From: Candidatus Pelagisphaera phototrophica
GTDB taxonomy: Bacteria; Verrucomicrobiota; Verrucomicrobiia; Opitutales; Opitutaceae
Reading direction: 5' to 3'
Length of the DNA: 64,000 bases
NCBI RefSeq assembly: GCF_014529625.1
Contig: NZ_CP076039.1
Location: 1,984,001-2,048,000, forward strand
Part shown: positions 46,500-56,729 of the stretch, piece by piece
Position numbering within the stretch: the first letter of the stretch is position 1
Layout of the letters: each line of letters opens with the position of its first letter
Notes under the pieces: model-generated
Seen by the model: only the letters and a program-made list of their open reading frames with translations
Told to the model about the DNA's origin: nothing
Database searches by the model: none
Position numbers and translations under genes: made by a program

Positions 46500-47231
46500 T
46501 GTTCCAGTTTAGAAAGCGCAGCCTACACAGCGAGTGGCATAAGGAACGGCAGCTAGCCTATCATTGGGAATGGGATTACCAGATTTTGCGCAGATGCCGT
46601 ACACTCTGTTTGGGGCGACTATTGATGTGGTGGCATTTGTCTGGATCGCGGAGGACCACATCGGCCTTCTGAATCAATTTGAACTGCCGTTTTGGCTCGC
46701 TGCTCTGACCGTATCGATCCTGTTCGATGCCTGGCTTTATGTCTGGCACCGGCTCAACCATGTCCTTCCGTTTTTCTGGCGGTCCATCAAGTCCATCTCA
46801 GTGACCTGGGAATGGACTTTTCAACTGCGTTGCGATTTTATCCAGGAGAAATTCTTTTTTCGTCGATCGTAAATATCGCGGTATTTGCCATTTTGGGAAT
46901 AAGCATAGAGCATCTAGTGATCTATAGAATTATATACAATATCAACATACTGTGGCATCACAGCAATATGGCCCTGCCCGAAAAATGGGACCGGTTGCTT
47001 CGTGCTGTGTTGGTCAGCCCCAGTATGTATCGGGTTCATCACTCTAAGAAAGTCAAGGAGACCAATTCCAACTATTCCAGTGTACTGAGTATCTGGGACC
47101 GCTTGTTTGGTAGCTACCGTTTTAGTGATCCGAAGAAGATCGTTTTTGGATTGGATTACGATCTTGAAGCGGAAGAGCAAATGATCGCCCGCTTGTTGAG
47201 CAGACCATTCAAACCCAAAAACGATCGGTGA
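46500..47231 (+). pseudogene. frameshifted sterol desaturase/fatty acid hydroxylase-family gene
   Basis: One frame gives FELPFWLAALTVSILFDAWLYVWHRLNHVLPFFWR. A second continues VHQVHLSDLGMDFSTALRFYPGEILFSS, HHSNMALPEKWDRLL and VSPSMYRVHHSKKVKETNSNYSS. Together they form a di-iron hydroxylase with His boxes HxxxH, HQVH(L), HHSN and RVHHS. The shift is at about 46783, where one base is missing in CGGTCCATC (a codon for Phe before HQVH is expected). The N-terminus is also out of frame. The third His of the second box is Leu here. The two open frames (46564-46872 and 46692-47231) are not separate genes. Confidence 0.75.
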
Positions 47232-47292
47232 GCTATGTCGTTATGGTTTTGGCTTCCCAGAAAAACGATTTCTGATAAACTTATGATCAAAT

Positions 47293-47616
47293 ATGTTTTG
47301 GAAGTCTGTTAAAAAGATCACAGCGAAAGAAGCGATGGGTCTTATGGAGAATAGGAACGCTTTATTCATCGATGTGAGACTCCCAATGCAATACCGGAAA
47401 GGGCACATAAAGGGGGCTCTAAATGCTAATCGAAAAACGGTTCAGGAGGATCTAGATCTAGATGATAAAACGGTTCCCATTATCTGTTATTGCTACAGTG
47501 GTTTCTCCAGCAAGACCGCTTGCCGGAATTTGGAGCAAACCGGCTATGAAAACGTCTACAACCTAAGGAGGGGATTCCCTGCTTGGAAAAGGGCCGGAGG
47601 CGAAATTGAGAATTAA
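47293..47616 (+). CDS. single-domain rhodanese-like sulfurtransferase
   Basis: The 107-residue GlpE-type rhodanese transfers sulfane sulfur through a cysteine persulfide. Motifs are ALFIDVRLPMQYRKGHIKGALNANR (CH2A region) and IICYCYSGFSSKTACRNL with catalytic C67 in the CxxGxxS loop. NLRRGFPAWKRAGGEIE ends the fold. Cytoplasmic. An SDR gene follows within 80 bases on the same strand. Confidence 0.9.
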   Translation: MFWKSVKKITAKEAMGLMENRNALFIDVRLPMQYRKGHIKGALNANRKTVQEDLDLDDKTVPIICYCYSGFSSKTACRNLEQTGYENVYNLRRGFPAWKRAGGEIEN

Positions 47617-47694
47617 GCGTAGCCTCGTTTCAGGCTGGCTTGCGCATAGACTCGTTTTGTTTCAATAATGCTAGTTAATGGGGATCCGACTAAA

Positions 47695-48387
47695 ATGACC
47701 ACAGTTCTTGTCACAGGTGCCAGCAGAGGGATTGGTTTAGAGTTTGTCAGACAGTATGCGCGCTCAGGATATTCAGTTATCGCGACCTGTAGAACGCCGG
47801 AAAAGGCGAACCAACTGACTGGACTGCTAAAAGGAGCTGTAAACATCTTGGTTGAGCCCTTGGATGTTTCGTCGGACAAAAGTCTCCAAGCATTGATTCA
47901 GGTGTTGAACGAAAGAGCGGTTACGATTGACCTACTAATCTCGAACGCGGGAACTCTAATCAATGAGCGCTTCCTCAATTGGAATCGGGATTCGTTTCGG
48001 AAAACACTGGACACTAATGTAGTCGGTTCGGCCATGCTAGGGCAGTCGCTCGATCCGTTTCTTTCCCAATCGGCTAAAGTGGTCCAACTATCGTCAAGAC
48101 TCGGTTCGTTGGAGTGGGGAGGGAAGGGGATGTCCGACGGAGATTCCTACGCAATCAGCAAGGTCGCTCTCAACATGCTGACGGTCAGGCTAGCTTCAAT
48201 TTACGAAGGAAGTAAACGAATCGCCGTCTCCATGAGCCCTGGCTGGGTAGCCACCGACATGGGGGGATCAGGGGCCACGCTCACAGTGGAAGACTCGGTT
48301 TCGAAGATGATTCCTACTATCGATGCGTTGACAGTATCGGATTCGGGTCGTTTTATTGATAATAAGGGATATTCTCTGCCTTGGTGA
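47695..48387 (+). CDS. short-chain dehydrogenase/reductase
   Basis: The 230-residue Rossmann-fold oxidoreductase starts MTTVLVTGASRGIGLEFVRQY (NAD(P)-binding TGASRGIG; Arg after Ala-Thr-Cys, ATCRTPEK, suggests NADP). ISNAGTL, Ser in VQLSSRLGS and YAISK supply the catalytic Ser-Tyr-Lys, and SPGWVATDMGG the cofactor loop. The longer frame from 47668 adds nine residues. It belongs with the cell-cell-signalling CsgA-like/'sniffer' type of classical SDR. Its stop overlaps the next start (GTGA), coupling it to ExbD genes. Substrate unknown. Confidence 0.9.
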   Translation: MTTVLVTGASRGIGLEFVRQYARSGYSVIATCRTPEKANQLTGLLKGAVNILVEPLDVSSDKSLQALIQVLNERAVTIDLLISNAGTLINERFLNWNRDSFRKTLDTNVVGSAMLGQSLDPFLSQSAKVVQLSSRLGSLEWGGKGMSDGDSYAISKVALNMLTVRLASIYEGSKRIAVSMSPGWVATDMGGSGATLTVEDSVSKMIPTIDALTVSDSGRFIDNKGYSLPW

Positions 48388-48809
48388 AGCAAAAAAAGTC
48401 GAGATTGCCGCTTAAACGACGAGACGCATCGAGCGTCCCGATGGCTCCCATGATTGACATGGTTTTTCTGCTGCTCGTTTTTTTTATGTGTGTCAGCTCG
48501 CTCTCGCAAGCCGGGCACCGAGTGGAGCTCGAGCTGCCGGAATCGACCGCTAGCGAAACGCCCAAAGACCTTTCTAATCGCATCATTCTTTCGATTCAAA
48601 AAGACGGAACGGTTTATCTGGGAGGCGCGAAAGTCGAAGAGGGTAAGCTGGAGGCCCGATTGCTTGAAATGCAGGAGCTCTACCCTGAAATCAAGCTTCG
48701 CATTAGGGCGGATCATGTGACTAAATTTGAGAATGTGAAGCAAGCGATGTCAGCAGCGACCAAAGCGGGAATCAGCGACTACATTTACGGGACGATTCAA
48801 GGGGAATGA
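48384..48809 (+). CDS. ExbD/TolR-family biopolymer transport protein (first copy)
   Basis: ExbD/TolR subunits form, with ExbB/TolQ, proton-driven motors acting on outer-membrane partners. The 141-residue product has the usual plan: basic cytoplasmic start, RRDASSVPMAPMIDMVFLLLVFFMC with the proton-carrying Asp in the single helix (D25), and a periplasmic domain (HRVELELPES, LSIQKDGTVYLGG, KLRIRADHVTKFENVKQAMSAATKAGI). The start is GTG at 48384, overlapping the SDR stop (GTGA); TTG at 48381 is an alternative. The next ExbD overlaps by ATGA. No ExbB gene is adjacent. Confidence 0.88.
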   Translation: MKQKKSRLPLKRRDASSVPMAPMIDMVFLLLVFFMCVSSLSQAGHRVELELPESTASETPKDLSNRIILSIQKDGTVYLGGAKVEEGKLEARLLEMQELYPEIKLRIRADHVTKFENVKQAMSAATKAGISDYIYGTIQGE

Positions 48810-49261
48810 ATATAAAGCGATCCAGTAAAAGGGGGAAGCGAGTTCGTATTGGAATTTTGGAGCTGCCGATTGCACCCATGATCGATGTCGTATTCCTGCT
48901 CTTGTTTTACTTTATGGTTAGTGCCACTCTTCAAAAACAGGAAGCGGACATTAGCTTTAGCTTGCCAGGCAGAATTCAACAGGACGAAGCCATCGAGATA
49001 CCAGACGAGCAGATTGTGCAGATTTTGGCCAATGGCCAAGCGCTCGTGAATGACTATCTCTACGACAGTCCGGAAGTGCCTCGTTATTGGCAACTGGAGA
49101 CGATGCTCAACCGTTTCCGAGAAGCCAGTGAATCGAATCTGGTGGAAGCTCGCATTACATTGGCGCCTGACGACAAGACGGCCCATGAAATGGTGGTTAA
49201 GGTAATGGACGCCTGCTCGCATGCTGGAATCGAGTCCGTTACGTTCGCATTCGCGGATTAG
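48806..49261 (+). CDS. ExbD/TolR-family biopolymer transport protein (second copy)
   Basis: The 151-residue second ExbD has basic N-terminus KRSSKRGKRVRIG, ELPIAPMIDVVFLLLFYFMVSATL with the key Asp (D27) in the helix, and a periplasmic part (DISFSLPGRIQQDEAIEIPDEQIVQILANGQALVND, VEARITLAPDDKTAHEMVVKVMDACSHAGI). Two different ExbD proteins in tandem are common in this phylum, usually after an ExbB, which is missing here. It overlaps the first copy by four bases. argH follows after about 130 bases and is probably separate. Confidence 0.88.
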   Translation: MNIKRSSKRGKRVRIGILELPIAPMIDVVFLLLFYFMVSATLQKQEADISFSLPGRIQQDEAIEIPDEQIVQILANGQALVNDYLYDSPEVPRYWQLETMLNRFREASESNLVEARITLAPDDKTAHEMVVKVMDACSHAGIESVTFAFAD

Positions 49262-49391
49262 ACGTCGAATTGACGATGCGGTTGCCGATCTGTCGGTAAG
49301 TTGAACTTGGTAGAACCACGTTTGGGCCCTGTCTTTGGTGGAGCTCACTATTGTATTGCCTTCAGGAAGGGCTTTTAAAGCATCTTACCGC

Positions 49392-50795
49392 ATGGGTAAA
49401 AAGTCGCAGGCTACATGGGGTGGACGCTTTTCGAAGGGACCGGCTGAACTGATGTTGACGTTCGGCGAATCGGTTTCATTCGACAAGCGCCTAGCGCCGT
49501 TCGATATCGCGGTGAACCGGGCGCACACCGCTATGCTGCACCATGTCGGATTGCTCACTCGCCGAGAGCTCCAAGCCATCCACAAAGGACTCAAGATTAT
49601 AGAAAAGCAGATTGCGGACGGAAAACTGAATTGGAATCCCGCATTCGAGGATGTTCACATGAACATCGAGCAAGCCCTAACCAAAATAGCTCCTGAAGCG
49701 GCTAAAATGCACACGGCACGGAGCCGGAATGACCAAGTGGCCACGGATTCACGTCTCTTTTTTAAGTATGCATGTGAACGCATCCTGTCGTTGTTGCAAA
49801 CGCTACAGAAGTCGATTTTGAAGGTCGCTGAAACCAATCAGAGCGTATCGATTCCTGGATACACGCACTTGCAACGGGCCCAGCCGGTTTCAGTCGCGCA
49901 CCACTTACTGGCTTACGTGGAAATGTTCAGTCGGGATGTCAATCGCTTCAAACGACTGCACGACGATTCCAATTGGTGTCCATTGGGTTCTGGAGCAATC
50001 GCGGGAACGACGTTGCCGATCGATCGGGAATTTACGGCTAAGGAATTGGGATTTGTCGATGCGAAGGGAAAGCCTCGCGTTACTACGAACAGCATGGATG
50101 CGGTTGCGGACCGCGACCTGTTCTTGGATTTTGGTCACGCCTGCGCAACTTGCGCCACCCATTTCTCTCGAATCTCCGAGGACGTCATTTTTTGGAATAG
50201 TACCGAGTTTGGATACGTGAATCTACCCGACGCGTTTTGTACGGGTTCGAGCTTGATGCCGCAGAAAAAGAATCCTGATTCAATGGAATTGCTGCGCGGA
50301 AAGTCCGGTCGGATTATCGGAAATCTCCAATCGCTTTACACGATGGTTAAGGGGCTACCTTTGACTTACAACCGCGATTTACAGGAAGACAAGGTTCAAG
50401 TGTTCGATAGCTTCGACCAAATCGAGCTTTGCCTGCAGGTCTTAGCAGGAACGATTGCTGGCATACGGTTCAATAAAGCCCGATGTAAGGATGCCGTAGC
50501 CGATCCTGGACTGTTAGCAACCGATTTGGCCGACTGGCTGGTGGAGCAAGGTGTGGCATTCCGGGATGCCCATCATGGGGTGGGAGCGATGGTAGCGAGA
50601 GCGGAAGAGCTTAAGATTCCCTTGAATCAGGTCCCGCAAAAAGATGCCGAAACGATTCACCCAAAGCTTAAGGGAGAATGGAGGTGCGTCTTCGATCTAG
50701 ACCGGGCCTTTAATTCACGGAAAGGAACAGGCATGCCGGGACCAGAGCAGATAAAGCGGCAACTGAATCGTTGGAACAAAGCCTACGGTTCTTGA
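49392..50795 (+). CDS. argH: argininosuccinate lyase
   Basis: It splits argininosuccinate into arginine and fumarate, the last step of arginine synthesis. The 467-residue product from ATG 49392 starts [21 protein letters not shown] (usual WGGRF start). Signatures: [65 protein letters not shown] and the fumarase/aspartase-superfamily loop [23 protein letters not shown]. The longer frame from 49335 is not supported. mutL starts 15 bases after the stop, so the two are probably co-transcribed. Confidence 0.97.
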   Translation: MGKKSQATWGGRFSKGPAELMLTFGESVSFDKRLAPFDIAVNRAHTAMLHHVGLLTRRELQAIHKGLKIIEKQIADGKLNWNPAFEDVHMNIEQALTKIAPEAAKMHTARSRNDQVATDSRLFFKYACERILSLLQTLQKSILKVAETNQSVSIPGYTHLQRAQPVSVAHHLLAYVEMFSRDVNRFKRLHDDSNWCPLGSGAIAGTTLPIDREFTAKELGFVDAKGKPRVTTNSMDAVADRDLFLDFGHACATCATHFSRISEDVIFWNSTEFGYVNLPDAFCTGSSLMPQKKNPDSMELLRGKSGRIIGNLQSLYTMVKGLPLTYNRDLQEDKVQVFDSFDQIELCLQVLAGTIAGIRFNKARCKDAVADPGLLATDLADWLVEQGVAFRDAHHGVGAMVARAEELKIPLNQVPQKDAETIHPKLKGEWRCVFDLDRAFNSRKGTGMPGPEQIKRQLNRWNKAYGS

Positions 50796-50810
50796 TCTAG
50801 CCATTTTTCT

Positions 50811-52652
50811 ATGGCTAGGATTTCCATACTCTCCGATCAGGTTGCGAATCAGATAGCAGCGGGTGAGGTCATCGAGCGGCCGGCATCAATCGTCAAGGAA
50901 CTGGTTGAGAACAGTCTGGATGCAGGAGCGACTTCGATTGAAGTAGAGTTTAAAAAGGGTGGCTCAAACTATATTCGCATCGAAGATAATGGATGCGGAA
51001 TGAGCAAGGATGACGCTCTGCTTTCCCTCGAGCGACATGCAACCAGCAAAATCAAGAGTGCCAGCGACTTGAATCGACTTTCATCCATGGGGTTCCGCGG
51101 CGAGGCAATTCCGTCGATCGCATCAGTATCACGTTTTCTGCTACAAACACGGGAGCCCGAATCGAAAAGTGGAACAGAACTACTGATAGATGCAGGCAAA
51201 CTGATTCATTGCCGCGAATGTGGCATGCCTCCCGGAACCAGAATTACAGTATGGCAACTCTTCAATTCGGTTCCGGTGCGCAGGAAGTTTTTGAAAACAG
51301 TCGCGACGGAGTCGGCACACATCGTTCACCATACGCGTTTGTATGCTCTGGCCCACCCTGAGGTTTCCTTCGCTCTGATAGACGATGGAAGAACGCTCTT
51401 CCAAACCCCTGCCTGCCCGAAATTGAAAGACCGGGTAATGGAGATTTTTGGCAAGGCCGCAACGGGAAATCTCATCGAAGTCAATGAGGAGGAAAGTGGA
51501 CTGCGCCTGAGCGGATTGATTGGGGCTCCCGGACACTCGCGTTCGAGCCGCCATGAGATGCTGATTTTCGTCAATAACCGCCCGGTTGAGAGCCGCACCT
51601 TGGGTTACGCGCTGATTGAATCCTATTACGGCCATATTCCCAAAGGCCGGTATCCGGTGGCCTTTCTCTTTCTCGAAATGCCTCCTTCCCAGGTGGATGT
51701 GAATGTGCATCCGGCAAAAAGGGAAATTCGATTTAGAAACGAGGCGAGTGTGCGAGGTTTTGCGGTTCGCTCGATTTTGAAAGCTCTCAAGGAAACCGTA
51801 GAAATCGCTGTGGGGCCGGTTGAGCTCGAGCTCAGAAAAGCGAACCGTTTGGTCGCCCAAATATCGACCCAACCAGTCCATGCACCTAAGGAAATCTCGC
51901 AGACGGAATCGTCGAGGACTCGGGCAGGGAGCAGTCCCGTTACCCGCGAAAGTCCAGCGCGCGAGGGAACTGAGCACGGGGTTCCACCTGTAGGCGCTCC
52001 GGTTGAAGGTCCTCCCGTCACGGAAGCAGCAACCCCATCTTCTCTTGACCGATCCTGGCAATTCGTGGGATGGGCCCAAGGAGAATTGGCTTTATTCGAC
52101 ACGGAGTCGGGAATCGTGCTTTTGGACGCGAGAGCCGCTCAAAGGAGAATTTGGTATGAGCGCGTACTTATCGCTTACGGAAACCAATCAGTGCAAAGCC
52201 AGACCTTGCTTTTGCCAATTCCCCTGGAACTGGATCCGGTGTCCTCCGCCGTGTTGAGTGACAATATGGAGTTGCTTGAGACGTACGGCATTATCGCATC
52301 CCCGTTCGGACGGAATTTTTTCCGCATAGAATCGGTCCCTACTTGGCTTCCCGAAGGGGATGCGGGCACCTACGTGAGCGATTTGGTTGATCTGCTGCGA
52401 CGGGGCGATCTGAGCGACAAGAACAAGAACGCCAATGAGGATCTACTGGCGAAACATGCCTCGAGAAGAGTGGTCAATGGGACTCCGATTCCGGGAGATG
52501 ATGAGATTCCCAGTCTCTTAGACGAACTTTTTGAAACGAAAAATCCTCTGGCCGATCCAGATGGGAGGCCTACGTTTATTGAAATCCCTAGAAGCGAGTT
52601 GAATCGCCGGTTTCACAGGGGAAGTGTTGACTCTCACAGAGCCGAACTCTAA
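50811..52652 (+). CDS. mutL: DNA mismatch repair protein MutL, endonuclease motifs absent
   Basis: MutL couples MutS mismatch recognition to strand incision. The N-terminal GHKL ATPase is intact: IAAGEVIERPASIVKELVENSLDAGAT (Mg-binding Glu/Asn), RIEDNGCGM, SMGFRGEAIPSIASVS, FVNNRPVESR, QVDVNVHPAKREIRF. In the C-terminal domain the DQHA(x)2E(x)4E motif of nicking MutLs is replaced by D439-ARAAQRRIWYE, and the late CPHGRP motif by D-P-D-G-R-P (582-587). This MutL therefore lacks the recognised endonuclease residues, as in MutH-dependent bacteria. Length (613) is normal. It sits downstream of argH. Confidence 0.95.
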   Translation: MARISILSDQVANQIAAGEVIERPASIVKELVENSLDAGATSIEVEFKKGGSNYIRIEDNGCGMSKDDALLSLERHATSKIKSASDLNRLSSMGFRGEAIPSIASVSRFLLQTREPESKSGTELLIDAGKLIHCRECGMPPGTRITVWQLFNSVPVRRKFLKTVATESAHIVHHTRLYALAHPEVSFALIDDGRTLFQTPACPKLKDRVMEIFGKAATGNLIEVNEEESGLRLSGLIGAPGHSRSSRHEMLIFVNNRPVESRTLGYALIESYYGHIPKGRYPVAFLFLEMPPSQVDVNVHPAKREIRFRNEASVRGFAVRSILKALKETVEIAVGPVELELRKANRLVAQISTQPVHAPKEISQTESSRTRAGSSPVTRESPAREGTEHGVPPVGAPVEGPPVTEAATPSSLDRSWQFVGWAQGELALFDTESGIVLLDARAAQRRIWYERVLIAYGNQSVQSQTLLLPIPLELDPVSSAVLSDNMELLETYGIIASPFGRNFFRIESVPTWLPEGDAGTYVSDLVDLLRRGDLSDKNKNANEDLLAKHASRRVVNGTPIPGDDEIPSLLDELFETKNPLADPDGRPTFIEIPRSELNRRFHRGSVDSHRAEL

Positions 52653-52845
52653 AGGTTCGATCAAAATTGCTCATAAGGTGGTCCTTAAAGGGCGTCAAAA
52701 TATGTGAATGGCCTCGAATTGGACTAGATTAGATCCCTTTCGTTACTGTTGCAGATTCTTACAAGAAATTGGCACAGGAAAGGCTTTTCTCTGACAGATC
52801 GATGCCTATCGCCTCTGGGTCAAACTTTCAGGTCAAAAATTGGAT

Positions 52846-55338
52846 ATGACTACTGTCGCAAAAAAGAAAACCGCTTCTAAGAAAAAAAAGGACGAAGGAT
52901 GCAACTGCCCGCATCCTCCTTTGAAGAATGCTATACTAGAGCACCTTAAGCTAACTTTGGCCCACGATGTCTCAAGGGCGACGAGACACGATTGGTGGCA
53001 CTGCCTATCGTTGGCTGTTCGCGACCGGATGGTAACCCACATGATCGAAACTCAAGCGGTCCATTTCAGCAAGAAGACCCGCCGCACCTATTATTTGTCG
53101 ATGGAGTACCTGATGGGTAGAATGCTCGTCAACAACATGTATAATGCGGGGGTTTACGAGGAAGCCCGTGATGCGATTGAGTCACTCGGTCTTGACTGGG
53201 ATGAGCTGGTGGAAGAGGAAGTAGACATGGGCTTGGGCAATGGGGGCCTAGGTCGCCTCGCCGCCTGTTTTCTTGATTCGTTGGCGACACTGGATTTACC
53301 AGCGATAGGGTATGGAATCTATTACGAGTTCGGTTTGTTCAAACAGGAATTTGTCGATGGGCACCAAGTCGAGCATCCCGACAGCTGGAAGAAATTTGGG
53401 ACCCCTTGGGAGATAGTTCGTCCAGAGTACACCCAGCAGATCAAACTTTACGGAAGAGTAGAGCAAGTCTTCGACGCGAAAGGCGACTATCGGGAAGAGT
53501 GGGTGGATACCAAAACGATCGAAGGAGTCCCCTACGATATTCCAATAGCCGGATACGACACGAAAACGGTGAATTTCCTAAGACTGTGGTCCTCTCGTTC
53601 GTCCGAGGATTTCGATTTGGACGAGTTCAACAAAGGTGACTATGTCGAGGCGGTTCGGGAAAAAGCGATTGGGGAAACGATTTCAAAGGTGCTCTATCCC
53701 AATGACCGGACCGAAAATGGCAAAGAGCTGCGCCTTGTACAGCAGTACTTCTTCGTAACGTGTTCCCTCCACGATATCATTCGCCGTTTCCGTACTACGT
53801 TTGATGACTGGGAAGACTTTCCAAAACAAGTCGCAATCCAATTGAACGATACTCACCCGGCCATCGCCGTGGTAGAGCTGATGCGGATACTGATTGATGA
53901 AGAAGGTCTGGAATGGGATTTCGCCTGGAGCCTAATTAACAAAACCTTTGCCTATACGAATCACACCTTGCTTCCGGAAGCTCTGGAACGCTGGAGTGTA
54001 CCTCTCTTTGAAAAGGTACTCCCTCGCCATCTTAATATTATTTACGGTATTAATAGCCAGCTTATGGATACGGTGGAAGAGAAGTGGCCGGGGGACAACG
54101 CGATCAAGCGCGACGTATCGATCATCGAAGAGAGTCACCCCAAGATGGTTCGCATGGCCAACCTGGCTGTGGTTGCGAGTCATACGGTCAATGGGGTGGC
54201 AGCGATTCACTCGGAGTTGCTCAAAACCCGACTTTTTCCGACTTTTGTATCTCTCTACCCAGCGAAGTTCACCAACATGACAAATGGGATCACTCCGCGT
54301 CGCTGGCTGCGGGCCTGTAATCGTGGATTGTCGCGTTTGATAGATTCAAAAATTGGAAACACCTGGAGTAAGAATCTAAATGAGCTTCAGGGTCTGGAAA
54401 AGTATGCGGATGACAAGTCCTTCCAGAAGGCGTATATGGATATTAAATACGCCAATAAGGTTGCTCTTGCTGAGGTTATCAAGCAGGACTGTGGAATAGA
54501 AGTCGATCCTGCGGCAATGTTCGATGTGCAGATAAAACGACTGCATGAGTATAAGCGTCAACACCTGAGCCTATTGCATATCCTTCACTTGTATCGTAAG
54601 GTACTGCACAATCCAGACCTCGATATCGCCCCGCGCGTATTCATTTTTGGAGCCAAGGCAGCCCCTGGGTACTATCTTGCCAAAACGATCATCAAGGCGA
54701 TCAACGCAGTAGGTGACATCGTCAACAATGACGAGCGAATTGGCGGAAAACTCAAAGTGGCTTTTCTTCCCAACTACCGCGTTTCGTTGGCCGCTCGAAT
54801 TATTCCAGCGGCAGACCTATCGGAGCAAATCTCTACTGCCGGCAAGGAAGCTTCGGGTACTGGGAACATGAAGCTGGCGCTCAACGGGGCCTTGACCATT
54901 GGAACACTTGACGGAGCCAATATTGAGATTAAAGAGGAGGTAGGCGACGACAACATCTTTATCTTCGGGCTCGATGTTGATGAAGTCGCAGAACTTGATG
55001 AGAAGGGGTATGACCCTTTCAAATACTACAATGAAGACGAAAACCTGAAAGCGATCGTCGATTGGGTGGGGTCCAACTACTTTTCGTCGGGCGAACCAGG
55101 AGTGCTGAAGCCTCTAAAAGACAGCCTGCTGGAAGGAGGAGATCCCTTTAAGGCATTGGCTGACTTCAAAGAATATTGCGAGTGCCAGGAAAAGGTGGAT
55201 GAAGCCTTCAAAGATAAAGATCACTGGGCTCGTATGGCAATTCTTAATACCGCACGTGTGGGTAAGTTTTCCTCGGATCGGACTATAAGCGAGTATGCCA
55301 GCAAGATCTGGAAACTAAAACCAGTGGCGATTAAATAA
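52846..55338 (+). CDS. glgP: glycogen/starch phosphorylase
   Basis: This PLP enzyme releases glucose 1-phosphate from storage α-glucan. The 830-residue GT35 protein has a Lys-rich start ([15 protein letters not shown]), [106 protein letters not shown] and the PLP site [31 protein letters not shown] 52846 is preferred over TTG 52840. No other glycogen genes are adjacent; it is transcribed alone. Confidence 0.97.
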   Translation: MTTVAKKKTASKKKKDEGCNCPHPPLKNAILEHLKLTLAHDVSRATRHDWWHCLSLAVRDRMVTHMIETQAVHFSKKTRRTYYLSMEYLMGRMLVNNMYNAGVYEEARDAIESLGLDWDELVEEEVDMGLGNGGLGRLAACFLDSLATLDLPAIGYGIYYEFGLFKQEFVDGHQVEHPDSWKKFGTPWEIVRPEYTQQIKLYGRVEQVFDAKGDYREEWVDTKTIEGVPYDIPIAGYDTKTVNFLRLWSSRSSEDFDLDEFNKGDYVEAVREKAIGETISKVLYPNDRTENGKELRLVQQYFFVTCSLHDIIRRFRTTFDDWEDFPKQVAIQLNDTHPAIAVVELMRILIDEEGLEWDFAWSLINKTFAYTNHTLLPEALERWSVPLFEKVLPRHLNIIYGINSQLMDTVEEKWPGDNAIKRDVSIIEESHPKMVRMANLAVVASHTVNGVAAIHSELLKTRLFPTFVSLYPAKFTNMTNGITPRRWLRACNRGLSRLIDSKIGNTWSKNLNELQGLEKYADDKSFQKAYMDIKYANKVALAEVIKQDCGIEVDPAAMFDVQIKRLHEYKRQHLSLLHILHLYRKVLHNPDLDIAPRVFIFGAKAAPGYYLAKTIIKAINAVGDIVNNDERIGGKLKVAFLPNYRVSLAARIIPAADLSEQISTAGKEASGTGNMKLALNGALTIGTLDGANIEIKEEVGDDNIFIFGLDVDEVAELDEKGYDPFKYYNEDENLKAIVDWVGSNYFSSGEPGVLKPLKDSLLEGGDPFKALADFKEYCECQEKVDEAFKDKDHWARMAILNTARVGKFSSDRTISEYASKIWKLKPVAIK

Positions 55339-55371
55339 GGCTTAATGTTTAGTAAGATTGTGGTGTTTGCG

Positions 55372-55394
55372 ACAGCCAGGAAGCGATTGGCTGT
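55372..55394 (+). terminator. weak hairpin after glgP
   Basis: ACAGCCA (55372-55378) pairs with TGGCTGT (55388-55394) around a 9-base loop, 34 bases past the glgP stop. There is no U-tract, so intrinsic termination is uncertain; it may only shield the mRNA end between convergent genes. Confidence 0.3.
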
Positions 55395-55486
55395 TAGCTA
55401 TAATGGGATAGGAAGTACCTAACCCAGCAGCAGTCTCAGGATTGAATGACCTCCCAACGGCTAAACGCCATCCGTTAATAACAGTC

Positions 55487-56392
55487 TCAAAAGCGGACTT
55501 TAGCTTTGACGGGGTAGTGGTCGGAGGGGTAGCGCCCGTTGTCGTTATCGTGAATGATTTCCGCCTTTTCTACTTCGGTGGTGGGTGCGGCGAACACGTA
55601 GTCGATCTTGTTCCCGTCTACTTTTCCGTTCCACATGGTTCCGGTTCCCACGTCTAGCGCGTCCGGGTGGAGGACGCGAAAGGTGTCTACCAAAGGAGCC
55701 TCGTTGGAGTGGGGCGACGCTTTGTTTTTTCCGAGGAGAGTGAGGATCGGAGCCTGGTCTTCGCCGGCATTAAAATCGCCCATCAGGATGTAGGGATCTT
55801 CTGGGTGCTTGCGGTTGGCGATACGTTCGACCAGGAAGCGGGCGCTTTTTTCGCGGGCACTCTCCGATCTGTGGTCAAAATGGGTGTTGAAAATGTAGAA
55901 TCGAGATCCGTTGGCGCGGTTTTCTATTCGCGCGTAAGTGTATATCCGAAAGAGCTTGTTTCCCCAGCTGCTTGAGGGCGTTTCGGGTGTATCCGAAAGC
56001 CAAAAGGTATCCTGCTCCAAGATTTCGAATGTATCTTTTAAGTAGAGAATAGCACAGTGTTCGCCTTGGCCCTCAGGTTCTCGGCCGATGCCGACAGATG
56101 CGAATTGAGGATGCTTCTCAAGTATCTCTTCGATCTGGAAATCGAGGGCTTCCTGCAAGCCTACCACATCAGGAGCGTGATCGGTGAATACATCGAATAC
56201 GAGCGGTTTGCGCTTGTTCCAGTGGTTCTCACCATCGTCGGCTGTTCCGTATCTAATATTGAAAGACATGAAATCTATGTCTTGTTTAGGTGGCTCAGTT
56301 TTGCTGCATCCCCACAGGACGAATGAAAGAATTACGGTTGCAGCTGATAAAACTGGATTAGGCCGTTTGGCTTTTTTTAGTGAAAACTTCAT
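55487..56392 (-). CDS. secreted endonuclease/exonuclease/phosphatase-family lipoprotein
   Basis: Start at 56392 gives a 301-residue lipoprotein precursor (MKFSLKKAKRPNPVLSAATVILSFVLWGCSK; lipobox Cys about 29). The longer frame to 56518 hides the signal. The EEP fold (DNase I / synaptojanin-like) is marked by DFMSFNIRYGTADDGENHWNKRK, PDVVGLQEALDFQ (catalytic Glu), FIFNTHFDH, ILMGDFNAG (Asp-x-Asn) and PSDHYPVKAKV (Asp-His). It cleaves phosphodiester or phosphomonoester bonds; substrate unknown. The RYGTADDGxNxW opening is typical of exported Bacteroidetes/Verrucomicrobiota members. Confidence 0.92.
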   Translation of the reverse strand: MKFSLKKAKRPNPVLSAATVILSFVLWGCSKTEPPKQDIDFMSFNIRYGTADDGENHWNKRKPLVFDVFTDHAPDVVGLQEALDFQIEEILEKHPQFASVGIGREPEGQGEHCAILYLKDTFEILEQDTFWLSDTPETPSSSWGNKLFRIYTYARIENRANGSRFYIFNTHFDHRSESAREKSARFLVERIANRKHPEDPYILMGDFNAGEDQAPILTLLGKNKASPHSNEAPLVDTFRVLHPDALDVGTGTMWNGKVDGNKIDYVFAAPTTEVEKAEIIHDNDNGRYPSDHYPVKAKVRF

Positions 56393-56729
56393 GTGATTTG
56401 AGTGTCTCGCGACTAATATTTCTCCAGTATTTTTCATTATTTCCTGATGAAATAGCTGCCGAATATAATTGAGGGAGTACGCCAATAAAGCAGAAGGTAT
56501 TAATTGTTCTACTCTCAAGGAGATTGTAGATATAACGCTCGGTTATATTCCAGTTGTTGCTTGATTCACCTGCCTTTGGCAATGTTCGATTTCTGCCGAT
56601 ATACACAAAATCGATGTTGCCCTTTAATGGTTGCTTAGAAACGTTCAGTGGTTGTCAAGTTTCAATAGCGATGAGAATTTTCGTCGCTGAGTTGACGCGA
56701 AGGTCATTTACCATTAACAAAATAAGTTC
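56393..56729. other. intergenic region between divergent exported hydrolases
   Basis: This AT-richer stretch must include the promoters of the EEP lipoprotein and SGNH genes. Small frames within it have no family resemblance. I see no RNA gene, clear operator or repeat. Confidence 0.5.

Noticed and set aside
51180-52079. 299-codon minus-strand frame
   Set aside because: It is antisense to mutL and lacks any family features.
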